The notes below the pieces were generated by a model. That model was not told the origin of the DNA and searched no databases. It saw nothing but the letters and a program-made list of their open reading frames with translations. Below, piece by piece: positions 43,108-52,697 of a stretch of 64,000 nt of DNA; within the stretch, counting starts at the first letter, position 1, and every line of letters begins with the position of its first letter. Source of the stretch: Hasllibacter sp963833115 (GTDB lineage: Bacteria > Pseudomonadota > Alphaproteobacteria > Rhodobacterales > Rhodobacteraceae); assembly GCA_963833115.1 (NCBI GenBank), contig CAWHWS010000002.1:2480001-2544000 (forward strand), given 5' to 3'. A program made the position numbers and the translations under genes.

Positions 43108-43740
43108 ATGGCACCGAACTGGATCCGTCGCCTCCGAGACCGGCTGCGGCGCCGCCCGGGCGCCGCCGCGCGCCCCGCGCCGGAGCCGGAGCCCGGGGTG
43201 CAGGGGGCGCAGGGGGCGCAGGGGGCGCCGGACGACGAGGGCCGCCCGGAGGAGATGTCCGCCGAGGCGGCGGCCCGCCACGCCGCCCTCGGCGCCTGGT
43301 TCCACGCGCATGGCGATCGCGTCGACCGCGCCTACGAGGCGCGGGCAGCGGTCCCGCCCCCGCAGGTCGGCGGGCGCTTCCTGTGCCCCTGCTGCGGCCT
43401 GCCCACCCTCGATGAGAGGGGCATCTACGACATCTGCGAGCTGTGCTGGTGGGAGGACGATGGCCAGGACGACCCGCACGCGTCCGAGGTCTGGGGCGGG
43501 CCGAACCACGGCTCCCTGACAGAGGCGCGCCGCGACTATCGGGGCTTCGTCCTGCACCTCATGGCGCCTCCGGAGGAGGCGGAGGCGTCGCCATGCCGGG
43601 CGGCCCTCGGGGCCCATGTCTGGTCGGTGCTGCACGATCCCGCGACCTTCGACCGCGCGCTCTACCTCAAGCTCCTGCGCCGGGCCGAGTCCGAGGCGGA
43701 GGCGAAGGCCAAGGCCGAGGCGGCGTCCCCGCCCGGGTGA
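43108..43740 (+). CDS. CPCC-type cysteine-rich domain protein
   Basis: 210 residues. A basic N-terminus (NWIRRLRDRLRRR) leads into a low-complexity part with three 9-base repeats coding GAQ GAQ GAP (about 43197-43230). The CPCC domain follows: RFLCPCCGLPTLDERG, then YDICELCWWEDDGQDD and GGPNHGSLTEARRDY, with five Cys likely to bind zinc. CPCC proteins of this type are often seen in polymorphic toxin-immunity neighbourhoods or as stand-alone proteins; no such partner is here. The tail is Glu/Ala/Lys-rich and helical. Confidence 0.83.
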   Translation: MAPNWIRRLRDRLRRRPGAAARPAPEPEPGVQGAQGAQGAPDDEGRPEEMSAEAAARHAALGAWFHAHGDRVDRAYEARAAVPPPQVGGRFLCPCCGLPTLDERGIYDICELCWWEDDGQDDPHASEVWGGPNHGSLTEARRDYRGFVLHLMAPPEEAEASPCRAALGAHVWSVLHDPATFDRALYLKLLRRAESEAEAKAKAEAASPPG

Positions 43741-43886
43741 CCTCGCCCGGCCGACCGCGCCGCCGGGTGTGGCGGGCGCGGCGCTCCCGGCGCCCCGCCT
43801 CCTCCCGTCCGCCGGCATGGTTAACCCTTCCCCAACCGTCTCGCCTGCGCCATCGTGCCCCGACCCGTCCGACAGGAGACACGCCC

Positions 43887-45679
43887 ATGCGCCGCCTCAC
43901 GACCACCGCCATCCTCCTCGCGATGACCCTGCCCGCCCACGCGCAGCAGACCGCGGACGCCGTCGACCCCGAGGCCGCGGGCGACCGGCGCCTTCGCGGG
44001 GCTGTCGGAGGCCGCGCGGGCCGCGATGGACTGCCAAGGAGGAGGGCCGCCCGACCGAGGCCGCCGACTGGATGGTGGCCGCGGCCAACCCGCTGGCGGT
44101 GGAGGCCGGCGCCCGCGTCCTGCGCGAGGGGGGCACCGCCGCGGACGCCATGGTCGCGGTCCAGGCCGTCCTCGGCCTCGTCGAGCCGCAATCCTCGGGC
44201 CTGGGCGGCGGCGCCTTCCTCGTCTGGTACGACGCCGAGAGCGGCGAGCTCACCACCCTCGACGGCCGCGAGACCGCGCCGCTCGCCGCGACCCCCACCC
44301 TGTTCCAGGACGAGGCCGGCGAGCCCCTGGGCTTCTGGGACGCGGTCGTCGGCGGCCTCTCGGTCGGCACGCCCGGCACGCCCCGCCTCATGGAGGCGGC
44401 GCACGAGCGCTGGGGCACCGCCGAGTGGGGCACCCTCTTCGCCGAGGCGATCGAGCTGGCCGAGGACGGCTTCGCCGTCTCCCCCCGCCTGGCCGGCCTG
44501 GTCGAGGGCGAGATGGAGGAGGGCCGCCTCCAGACCGACCCCACCGCCACGGCCTATTTCTACCCCGGCGGCGCACCGCTCGCCGCCGGCGACACCCTCG
44601 TCAACGCGCCCTATGCCGAAACCCTGCGCGCCATGGCCGCCCAGGGCGCGGACGCGATCTACGAGGGACCCGTCGCCCAGGGTATCGTCGCCGCCGTGCG
44701 CGGGGCCGCGACCCCCGGCATCCTCTCCGCCATCGACCTCGCCCGCTACGAGGTGATCGAACGCCCGGCCGTCTGCGCCCCCTTCCGCGGGCTCGACGTC
44801 TGCGGCATGGGCCCGCCCTCCTCCGGCGCCCTCACGGTGGGGCAGATCCTCGGCATGGCGGACGCCTACGACCTCGCCTCCATGGGGGCGGACAGCGCCG
44901 AGGCCTGGCGCATCCTGGGCGACGCCTCGCGCCTCGCCTTCGCCGACCGCGGCCGCTACATGGCCGACAGCGACTTCGTGCCCATGCCGACCCAGGGCCT
45001 GGTCGCGCCCGCCTACCTCGCCGCCCGCGCCGAGCTCCTCTCAGGCGACGACGCCCTCCCCGAGGTCTCCGCCGGCACGCCCGAATGGGACCACGCGATG
45101 CTCTGGGGCGACGACTCCTCCCTGGAGCTACCCTCCACGAGCCACATCTCCATCGTGGACGCGGCCGGCAACGCCCTCTCGATGACCACCACCATCGAGA
45201 ACGGGTTCGGCAGCCGGATCATGACCAACGGCTTCCTCCTCAACAACGAGCTCACCGACTTCAGCTTCTCCACCCACGAGGACGGCTACCCGATCGCCAA
45301 CCGCGTGGAGCCCGGCAAGCGCCCGCGCTCCTCGATGTCGCCCACCATCGTGATGGAGGACGGCGCGCCCGTCCTCGTCATCGGCTCGCCGGGCGGCAGC
45401 CGCATCATCGGCTACGTGGCCCAGGCCATCGTCAACCACGTCGACTTCGGCATGGACGTGCAGCAGGCCGTCGCGGCGCCGCATCTCGTGAACCGCTTCG
45501 GCACCTTCGACCTGGAGGCCGGCACCGCCGCCGCCGAGCTCGAGGCCCCGCTCCAGGCGCTCGGCTTCGAGACCAACCTGCGCGACCTCACCTCGGGCCT
45601 GCACGCCATCCAGATCACCGAAGGCGGCCTCCTGGGCGGCGCCGACCCCCGCCGCGAGGGCATCGCCCTGGGCGAGTGA
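43887..45679 (+). pseudogene. ggt: Gamma-glutamyltransferase, N-terminal region frameshifted twice
   Basis: A periplasmic Ntn-hydrolase that cleaves gamma-glutamyl bonds of glutathione. The ATG at 43887 has AGGAG upstream and encodes a signal peptide (MRRLTTTAILLAMTLPAHA). The frame shifts +1 near 43980 and +1 again near 44032; the joined reading would give AGLSEAARAAMDAKEEGRP before ADWMVAAANPLAVEAGARVL. From 44035 to the stop it is intact, including the autoprocessing Thr in STSHISIVDAAGNALSM and the GSPGGSRIIGYVAQAI motif. Without repair the N-terminus would be nonsense. The two +1 changes are not in long homopolymers (an extra G near GCGGGCGACC and an extra T in GACTGCCAAG). Confidence 0.82.
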
Positions 45680-45688
45680 TCCCGGCCC

Positions 45689-45714
45689 GCCCGCCCGCGA
45701 TCCCGCGGGCGGGC
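45689..45714 (+). terminator. GC-stem terminator after ggt
   Basis: A perfect 11-bp stem (GCCCGCCCGCG / CGCGGGCGGGC) with a 4-base loop starts ten bases after the ggt stop, followed shortly by GTTTCC. Strong stem, weak T-tract. Confidence 0.6.
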
Positions 45715-45805
45715 GACCCCGTTTCCTGACCCTGCGGAAAACGCTGGACGCGGACGGCTCCTTTGTTCATCGATCGTTAACGACCACCCTTTTCCGGAGC
45801 CGCTC

Positions 45806-46471
45806 ATGAACTTCTTCGCCACCACCGCCGCGGCGCTTCTCGCCGCCGGCGCGGCCCACGCGGCCGACTTCTCCTTCTCCGGCACGTTCTCGCAGGACGA
45901 CGACGTCATCGTGTTCGACTTCATCGTCGGCGCCGATTCGGACGTGGTGCTGCGCAGCTACTCCTACGCCGGCGGCGTCCAGGCGAACGGGGCCGGCGTC
46001 AACAGCGGCGGGTTCGACCCGATCCTCGCCGTCTTCGACGCCTCCGGGGCGGTGCTCGCCGAGCAGGACGACGCCGGCAGCGACGGCAACGACGTGCCGG
46101 CCGATCCCGACACGGGCGCGCCGTTCGACGTGCTCCTCGAGATCACGCTCGCCGCCGGCGACTATTCGGTCGCCGTCAGCCAGTACGACAACTTCGCCGC
46201 CGGCTCCGACCTCTCGGACGGCTTCTCGCGCACGGACCCGACCTTCACCTCCGTGTTCGGATGCTCGAACGGGCGGTTCTGCGACGCGACGGGCGCCAAC
46301 CGCAGACCCTTCTTCGCCTTCGACATCCTCAACGTCGCCGGCGCCTCGGTGGGCGACGACACGACCGGAGGGGTCGACATCGACATGAGCGTCATCCCCG
46401 TGCCCGCCGCCGGCTGGCTCGCGCTCCTCGGGCTGGGCGGCCTCGGCGCCCTGCGCCGCCGGACCGCCTAG
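45806..46471 (+). CDS. Exported protein with VPLPA-CTERM-type sorting tail
   Basis: 221 residues. A signal peptide (MNFFATTAAALLAAGAAHA) is followed by a beta-rich extracellular domain with repeated Asp/Gly turns (DFSFSGTFSQDDDVIVFDF, GFDPILAVFDASGAVLAEQD) typical of DVUA0089/PPC-like domains. The C-terminus is a sorting signal: IPVPAAGWLALLGLGGLGAL then RRR, a motif-helix-basic cluster arrangement of the PEP-CTERM/VPLPA class, processed by an exosortase. No exosortase gene is in the window. Ribosome site CCGGAG before the ATG. Confidence 0.85.
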   Translation: MNFFATTAAALLAAGAAHAADFSFSGTFSQDDDVIVFDFIVGADSDVVLRSYSYAGGVQANGAGVNSGGFDPILAVFDASGAVLAEQDDAGSDGNDVPADPDTGAPFDVLLEITLAAGDYSVAVSQYDNFAAGSDLSDGFSRTDPTFTSVFGCSNGRFCDATGANRRPFFAFDILNVAGASVGDDTTGGVDIDMSVIPVPAAGWLALLGLGGLGALRRRTA

Positions 46472-46481
46472 GCCCCGCGGA

Positions 46482-46517
46482 GCCGCGCGGCGCCCCGGCC
46501 CCGGGGCGCCGCGCGGC
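46482..46517. terminator. Bidirectional terminator between convergent genes
   Basis: A perfect 15-bp inverted repeat (GCCGCGCGGCGCCCC and its complement) with a 6-base loop lies between the stop at 46471 and the IalB stop at 46521. No U-tract; a likely strong hairpin for both strands. Confidence 0.6.
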
Positions 46518-46520
46518 GGC

Positions 46521-46988
46521 TCAGTCCGAGAGGGCGCCCAGCGCGTCGGCCAGCCCCCCGGTCGGAAGCGGCACGCTCACGGGCGCCTCCGCGCCGAAGG
46601 GGAAGGCCTGGACCGACAGCTCGCCCGCGCCGGACATCGCCGCCGCCGCCTCCGGCGTGACCGCCGCCGCCGCGCGGCATCCCGCCTCGGCGGTGCACAC
46701 GCGGAAGCTCGGGGTCAGGACCGTCTCGCCATCCGCGACGACGCGCACGCCCGGCTCGATCGCCATGCCCAGCGGCAGCGCGACCTGGATCTCGGGCGCG
46801 GCCCCGTCCGCGCGCAGGAACGTGGCGACGAGCACCCGCCCCCCGTCCTCGCGCAGCGCGGTGACCGACGCCTCGCAGGACCCGGCCGCGCACTCCACGA
46901 TCCACTCCTGCGCCAGCGCACCGGCCGGCGTCAGAAGGGCGAGGGCGGCCATCGCCGCCCCCGCCCGCATCCGCATGGACGCGCTCAC
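46521..46988 (-). CDS. Invasion-associated locus B (IalB) family protein
   Basis: 155 residues. The signal peptide (MRMRAGAAMAALALLTPAGA) is followed by the IalB-like core EWIVECAAGSCEASVTALRED and LPLGMAIEPGVRVVADGE, with conserved Cys pairs (WxxxC...C and FRVCTAEAGC) that probably form disulfides. Family members are periplasmic or outer-membrane proteins first named in Bartonella; their role outside host contact is unknown. The start is a GTG at 46988 that overlaps the upstream VPLPA gene stop (GTGA); an ATG at 46976 is an alternative. Confidence 0.82.
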   Translation of the reverse strand: MSASMRMRAGAAMAALALLTPAGALAQEWIVECAAGSCEASVTALREDGGRVLVATFLRADGAAPEIQVALPLGMAIEPGVRVVADGETVLTPSFRVCTAEAGCRAAAAVTPEAAAAMSGAGELSVQAFPFGAEAPVSVPLPTGGLADALGALSD

Positions 46989-48004
46989 GCGGCCCGGCGG
47001 CGCCGGCGCAGCCCGAGGGCGCTCAACCCGGCGAGCATCATCCAGCCCGCGGCCGGCACCGGGATCGGCGGCACGTCCGGCGTCGGATCGGGGATGATGA
47101 TGGCCCCGCCCACGCCCGCGAAGCCGAAGATGAACGTGTTCGCGCCGTCCAGGCCCAGCCCGTCGATGTCCCGCTCCGCCTGCCCGAGGGAGTAGAGCTC
47201 CGCCCCGACCTCGCCCAGCGCCGCCAGCGCGCCGACCTCGGTCAGCGATCCGCCGTAGAAGATGTCGAAGTCGAAGGTCTCCCCGGCGAGCAGCCCGCCG
47301 AACCCGAAGTCGAAGTTCGACCCGTGATCTTCGACGCCCAGGTCGATGAAGTCGCCGACGCCGGGGATCCCGTCCACGATGATCGCGTCGCGGCTCGCGA
47401 ACGGGTCCGAATCGGTGAACCCGTCATTGATCGCCAGGAGGACCGATGGCGTCGTCGCCACGCCCTGATGCGTCACGTACTCGTCGAACGTGTCGGGCTC
47501 GATGTCCCAGTCGAAGGTCCGGGTGTAGCGCAGGTCCGCGATGTCCGCGCCCGAGATGTTCTCGATCGAGACCTTCACCCGGTAGAGGTCGGCCGTCTCC
47601 GCGGCCGGGCCGAACGTGTGCGTGACCTGCACGAGCCCGCCCATCGTCACCACCGAGGTCGCCGTCGAGCCCGTCGAGGAGAAGCTCACCAGGCCGAGGT
47701 TGTCGACGCCGCGGTCGTTGTTCGCCGAGCCGCTGTCGATGCGCGCGCCCGACCCGTCGGCGACGCCCACGCCCCAGCCCTCGCACAGGCACCCGTGGGA
47801 GGTCGCCTCGTTGCCCGTGGGCAGGTAGCGCAGCCCGACGACGGTCTCCCCGTTGACCGCGGAGGGCGCGCCGCCCGGGACGTTGAGCTGCCCGAACTCG
47901 TCCACGCCGAGCTGGATCGTGCCGTTGTCGATGATCGCCTGCGCCGAGGCGCCCCCGGCGAGCAGCGCGAGCATGGCCGCGCTTCCGATTGTCCTGAAGG
48001 TCAT
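46985..48004 (-). CDS. Exported VPLPA-CTERM-type surface protein
   Basis: 339 residues. A signal peptide (MTFRTIGSAAMLALLAGGASA) precedes an extended beta-sandwich-like domain rich in Gly, Asp and Thr (QLGVDEFGQLNVPGGAPSAV, RYTRTFDWDIEPDTFDEYV). The C-terminus IPVPAAGWMMLAGLSALGL with an Arg5 cluster is the same sorting signal as in the gene at 45806. Its stop overlaps the IalB start, so the two are cotranscribed and coupled. GAGGAAA precedes the ATG. The AT-rich region at about 48050-48090 is a likely promoter zone. Confidence 0.86.
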   Translation of the reverse strand: MTFRTIGSAAMLALLAGGASAQAIIDNGTIQLGVDEFGQLNVPGGAPSAVNGETVVGLRYLPTGNEATSHGCLCEGWGVGVADGSGARIDSGSANNDRGVDNLGLVSFSSTGSTATSVVTMGGLVQVTHTFGPAAETADLYRVKVSIENISGADIADLRYTRTFDWDIEPDTFDEYVTHQGVATTPSVLLAINDGFTDSDPFASRDAIIVDGIPGVGDFIDLGVEDHGSNFDFGFGGLLAGETFDFDIFYGGSLTEVGALAALGEVGAELYSLGQAERDIDGLGLDGANTFIFGFAGVGGAIIIPDPTPDVPPIPVPAAGWMMLAGLSALGLRRRRRAA

Positions 48005-48249
48005 GTCGTTTCCTCAAATGTGATTGCCGTCGCGGAAACGATCCGTAGCGGTACCGCAACGTTGTCGCAACCATTGAAACAATTTGTTCAACCGGGGCGG
48101 GTCCGGTCCGCGATCCGTGCCCGCGCCGTCCCCCGGCGCGCCGCCGCGGAACCGCCGCAATCGCCGCGCGTTCCCATCCTGACCGGCCCGGCGCGAGCGG
48201 CCTTCGCCGCCCTGACGGACCGGATCCCGCAATCTCGAGGTGCACCCCC

Positions 48250-49347
48250 ATGAAGACCCTGCTGACCGCCACCGCCGCCACCGCCCTGATGGCCGGCTCC
48301 GCCTTCGCCGACGCCCATGCCGGCGCCTTCATGTCGCTCACCGTGGAGGACGGCGTCGACTACACCGCCTCCGACCTGATGGGCACGCGCATCTACGCCG
48401 CCGAGCAGGAGTTCGACATGGCGACCCCCGTCGCCGCCGGCACCGCGACCGAGTGGGACGACATCGGCGAGATCGGCGACTTCGTCATCGGCGTCGACGG
48501 CACGCTCGAGGCCGTCATCCTCGACATCGGCGGCTTCCTCGGCATCGGCGAGCGCCATGTCGCCGTGCAGTGGTCCGCCCTCCAGCCCGTGGTCGAGGAC
48601 GACGACCCGACCGACGTGTTCCTCGTCGTGAACGCCAGCCGCGCGATGCTCGAAGGCGCCCCCGAGGTCGAGCGCACCGCCCGCCCCGTCGACATGGCGA
48701 TGGACACCGGCGCCACCATGACCGGCGACGAGACCGTCGTCATGGCCGAGGGCACCGAGGTCGAGGAGGTCCCGGTCGAGAACGTCGAGGTCGTCGAGGC
48801 CGAGACCGTGGAGGCCGCCGACGTCGAGGTGGTCGAGGCCGAGCCCGTCGAGGAGATCGCCGCCGAGGAGGCCGAGGTCGTCACCACGACCGTCCCCGTC
48901 ACGACCGACACGGAGGTCGCCACCGAGGAGGCCGAGATCGCCGAGGAGGGCACCCTCACCGTCGTCGAGGAGGACGTCGTCGACCCCGCCGCCACCCGCA
49001 TGGACGGCGAGCGCGCCATGCTCCGCGCGCCCATGTACGAGCGCGAGGGCTACGAGACCGTCATGATGGACGAGCTCACCTCCGAGGACATGACCGGCAT
49101 GCGCCTCTACGGCGCCGAGGACGAGGACATCGGCGAGATCAAGGACCTCATCATGGCCGCGGACGGCCAGTCCATCGAGCGCGTCGTGCTCGACATCGGC
49201 GGCTTCCTCGGCCTGGGCGAGCACCAGGTCGCCGTCACCCTGGACGAGCTCCAGATCATGCGCGACGAGGCCGGCCTGAACCGCGCCTATATCGACGCGA
49301 CGCAGGAGGAGCTGGAGGCCCAGCCCGAATACGCCCCCGCCCTCTGA
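48250..49347 (+). CDS. Exported protein with two PRC-barrel domains and an acidic linker
   Basis: 365 residues. Signal peptide MKTLLTATAATALMAGSAFA, then PRC-barrel one (about 40-125: YTASDLMGTRIYAAEQE, DIGEIGDFVIGVDG, VILDIGGFLGIGERHVAV) and PRC-barrel two (about 275-345: LTSEDMTGMRLYGAEDE, EIKDLIMAADG, VVLDIGGFLGLGEHQVAV). Between them lies a Val/Glu-rich linker of about 100 residues with repeated VEVVEAE-like units, almost without Lys or Arg. A periplasmic scaffold or stress role is possible; unknown. GAGGTG ribosome site before the ATG. Confidence 0.85.
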   Translation: MKTLLTATAATALMAGSAFADAHAGAFMSLTVEDGVDYTASDLMGTRIYAAEQEFDMATPVAAGTATEWDDIGEIGDFVIGVDGTLEAVILDIGGFLGIGERHVAVQWSALQPVVEDDDPTDVFLVVNASRAMLEGAPEVERTARPVDMAMDTGATMTGDETVVMAEGTEVEEVPVENVEVVEAETVEAADVEVVEAEPVEEIAAEEAEVVTTTVPVTTDTEVATEEAEIAEEGTLTVVEEDVVDPAATRMDGERAMLRAPMYEREGYETVMMDELTSEDMTGMRLYGAEDEDIGEIKDLIMAADGQSIERVVLDIGGFLGLGEHQVAVTLDELQIMRDEAGLNRAYIDATQEELEAQPEYAPAL

Positions 49348-49367
49348 TCCCGCTACCCGCGCGACCC

Positions 49368-49398
49368 GAACGCCCCCGGCCCCAAGCCGGGGGCGTTC
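49368..49398 (+). terminator. Terminator after PRC-barrel gene
   Basis: A perfect 13-bp stem (GAACGCCCCCGGC and its complement) with a 5-base loop, starting 21 bases after the stop. No T-run after the right arm, but the length and perfection make it a convincing transcription end before ettA. Confidence 0.65.
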
Positions 49399-49478
49399 CC
49401 CGTTCCGCCCCCGATTGCCCCTGCCCGCGCCGGCGCCTAGATGGCCCCCGACCCCGATCGCCCGCAGGAGCCCCGCCC

Positions 49479-51131
<1,653 letters not shown>

Positions 51132-51136
51132 GACGC

Positions 51137-51763
51137 GTGCACGAGATTCAGGAGTTCTTTAAAATCGAACTCGAAGACATGGCACTGGAACCCGACTATC
51201 AGGAGTTTCGCGCCAAGAATGATAGACTACGTGTTATTTATGATGGGAACGAACAATTATTCGGTAAGCACTTCCAATCACTGTTCGAAAAGGGTCTACC
51301 CGGTACACATTCGGCCAACCAAGGATGGGCAAAACGGCTCCGGGCTATTATAGAAGCCGAAGAATTAAAGAGGGTAAGCTTTCCTTCAGTCGAAGATGAT
51401 AGTGCCTTTACACCGCTATTCGTCGTAAGCGACGATGAAAAGCAGCGGATGCTAAAGCTGGCAGGTGACATTCGGAAGATCGTAACCGCCTCGACGTCAT
51501 TTGACGAGCCCCACCGGGTGCGTCTTCTAAATCGAATTGCGGCGATGGAGAACGAAGTTCACCGTCCAAAAGGCCGGTTCGACGTTTTTCTCGGGGCAAT
51601 TTGCGACTTTGGCGAGACCGCAAACAAGTTTGGAAGAGACATAAAGCCATTGACGGACCGCGTCAACGAGATGGTCGGTATCGCGCGAAGAAACTCCGGC
51701 GCGTACGAGAGGCTTTCTTCACCTGAGAGCCGTCGCGGCCTGCCTTCCCCAGATACTGAGTGA
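51137..51763 (+). CDS. Unknown protein, first gene of low-GC TIR operon
   Basis: 208 residues if it starts at the GTG at 51137, which has AGGTGA five bases upstream, spanning the ettA stop. Alternatives are GTG at 51128 (overlapping the ettA stop) and ATG at 51179. Soluble and mostly helical, no signal peptide or membrane segment. Its most conserved-looking part is about 100-190: FDEPHRVRLLNRIAAMENEV, then PKGRFDVFLGAICDFGETAN and FGRDIKPLTDRVNEMVGIAR. No Walker, nuclease or cyclase motif is visible and I do not recognise a named family. GC and codon use are much lower than in ettA and in the core genes after 52.6 kb, and only 24 bases separate it from the TIR gene, so the two form one operon and were probably acquired together. 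Confidence 0.8.
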   Translation: MHEIQEFFKIELEDMALEPDYQEFRAKNDRLRVIYDGNEQLFGKHFQSLFEKGLPGTHSANQGWAKRLRAIIEAEELKRVSFPSVEDDSAFTPLFVVSDDEKQRMLKLAGDIRKIVTASTSFDEPHRVRLLNRIAAMENEVHRPKGRFDVFLGAICDFGETANKFGRDIKPLTDRVNEMVGIARRNSGAYERLSSPESRRGLPSPDTE

Positions 51764-51787
51764 AGATTAACAAGGGAGATTGGTTTG

Positions 51788-52507
51788 ATGAAATTTTATG
51801 GTGATTTAGACGAATTGAAAGCTCGTACGGACGCTGCAGGTCTTGTCGGCGAATGGCAGATCGTGCCGAATAATTGCCATCGCTTCGTCACGAAGTCGAA
51901 AGGCGGTCTAAATTGGTCTGAGAATAAGGGCACTGTTTGGTTTGACGGTCCGGCTGCTGAAAAGGGCGCGTTGGAAGCGGCGATAACGGTGGCTCTCTCT
52001 GACGACGCAAATCCCGTCGTCCCACCCCGTGACGGTAAATCAATCGTCTTTCTTGTCCACGGGCATGATACGGTTGCTCGTGAGCAACTAGAGCTTGTGC
52101 TCCATAAACTTGGGCTCGAGCCTTACGTCCTTCAGAATACTGATGGTGGAGGATTGACTATTATCGAGAGCCTTGAACAAATGATTGGGAGGTATGCCGA
52201 AAGTTCCTTTGGCATTGTTCTGATGACGCCTGATGACGTTGGTCATCCAAAATCACAGGAGGAGGACGCTAAACCACGCGCACGACAGAATGTTGTCCTG
52301 GAGATGGGAATGTTACTGGCATCTCTTACTCGCGAACGGGTTGTGATTCTACAAAAGGGCTTTGTAGAGAGTCCCTCGGATGTTTCTGGAATTATCTATT
52401 TGCCATTCAATGACCATGTGAAGGAGACAATTCCGAAATTGGTCGGTCGCCTTCAGAGGGCGGGTTTTGAGATCCCGGCCGAGAAGGTTGCTTCGGCATC
52501 CAGTTAG
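51788..52507 (+). CDS. TIR-domain effector, Cap12/Pycsar-TIR type (predicted nucleotide-binding)
   Basis: 239 residues from the ATG at 51788; a TTG at 51785 is also possible (GGGAG ribosome site at 51774). An N-terminal 80-residue region (LNWSENKGTVWFDGPAAEKG) looks like a small beta-rich domain. Residues about 85-230 match the TIR-like family PF10137, now named after CBASS Cap12 and Pycsar TIR effectors: VFLVHGHDTVAREQLELVL (88-106), GGLTIIESLEQMIG (121-134, E127 is the candidate catalytic Glu), LMTPDDVGHP (145-154), RARQNVVLEMGML (164-176) and a C-terminal SPSDVSGIIYLPF. Family members are NAD+ hydrolases that kill or arrest infected cells once a cyclic nucleotide or partner signals. No cyclase gene is adjacent. 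Low GC, like its operon partner. Confidence 0.88.
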   Translation: MKFYGDLDELKARTDAAGLVGEWQIVPNNCHRFVTKSKGGLNWSENKGTVWFDGPAAEKGALEAAITVALSDDANPVVPPRDGKSIVFLVHGHDTVAREQLELVLHKLGLEPYVLQNTDGGGLTIIESLEQMIGRYAESSFGIVLMTPDDVGHPKSQEEDAKPRARQNVVLEMGMLLASLTRERVVILQKGFVESPSDVSGIIYLPFNDHVKETIPKLVGRLQRAGFEIPAEKVASASS

Positions 52508-52512
52508 TAAGC

Positions 52513-52593
52513 GTAGGGTGCGTGCTCGCACGCACCATTCCCGTCGACCACCACGGATCGGCTGTCCATGGTGCGTGAGATCACGCACCCTAC
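52513..52593. repeat. Paired inverted palindromes (BIME/REP-like) after TIR gene
   Basis: Two 26-base copies in inverted orientation at 52513-52538 and 52568-52593 are identical apart from the loop bases. Each is itself a hairpin with an 8-bp stem GGTGCGTG / CACGCACC and a 4-base loop (CTCG or AGAT), and they are separated by 29 bases. The first copy starts six bases after the TIR stop. It resembles bacterial REP doublets and may also serve as a terminator. No transposase (RAYT) gene is in the window. Confidence 0.85.
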
Positions 52594-52697
52594 CCGTCCG
52601 GTTTGCTAAATCCGTCTAGGTGGTCCTCCGCTCCATCGGTATCGCCGCATGGCCCCGACTGCTCGACCCGTAAGCCCGCTCCCGCCAACCTGGCACC

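Noticed and set aside
43197..43230. 9-base repeats in the CPCC gene as a regulatory or phase-variable tract
   Set aside because: In-frame Gly-Ala-Gln codons; gain or loss would only change linker length.
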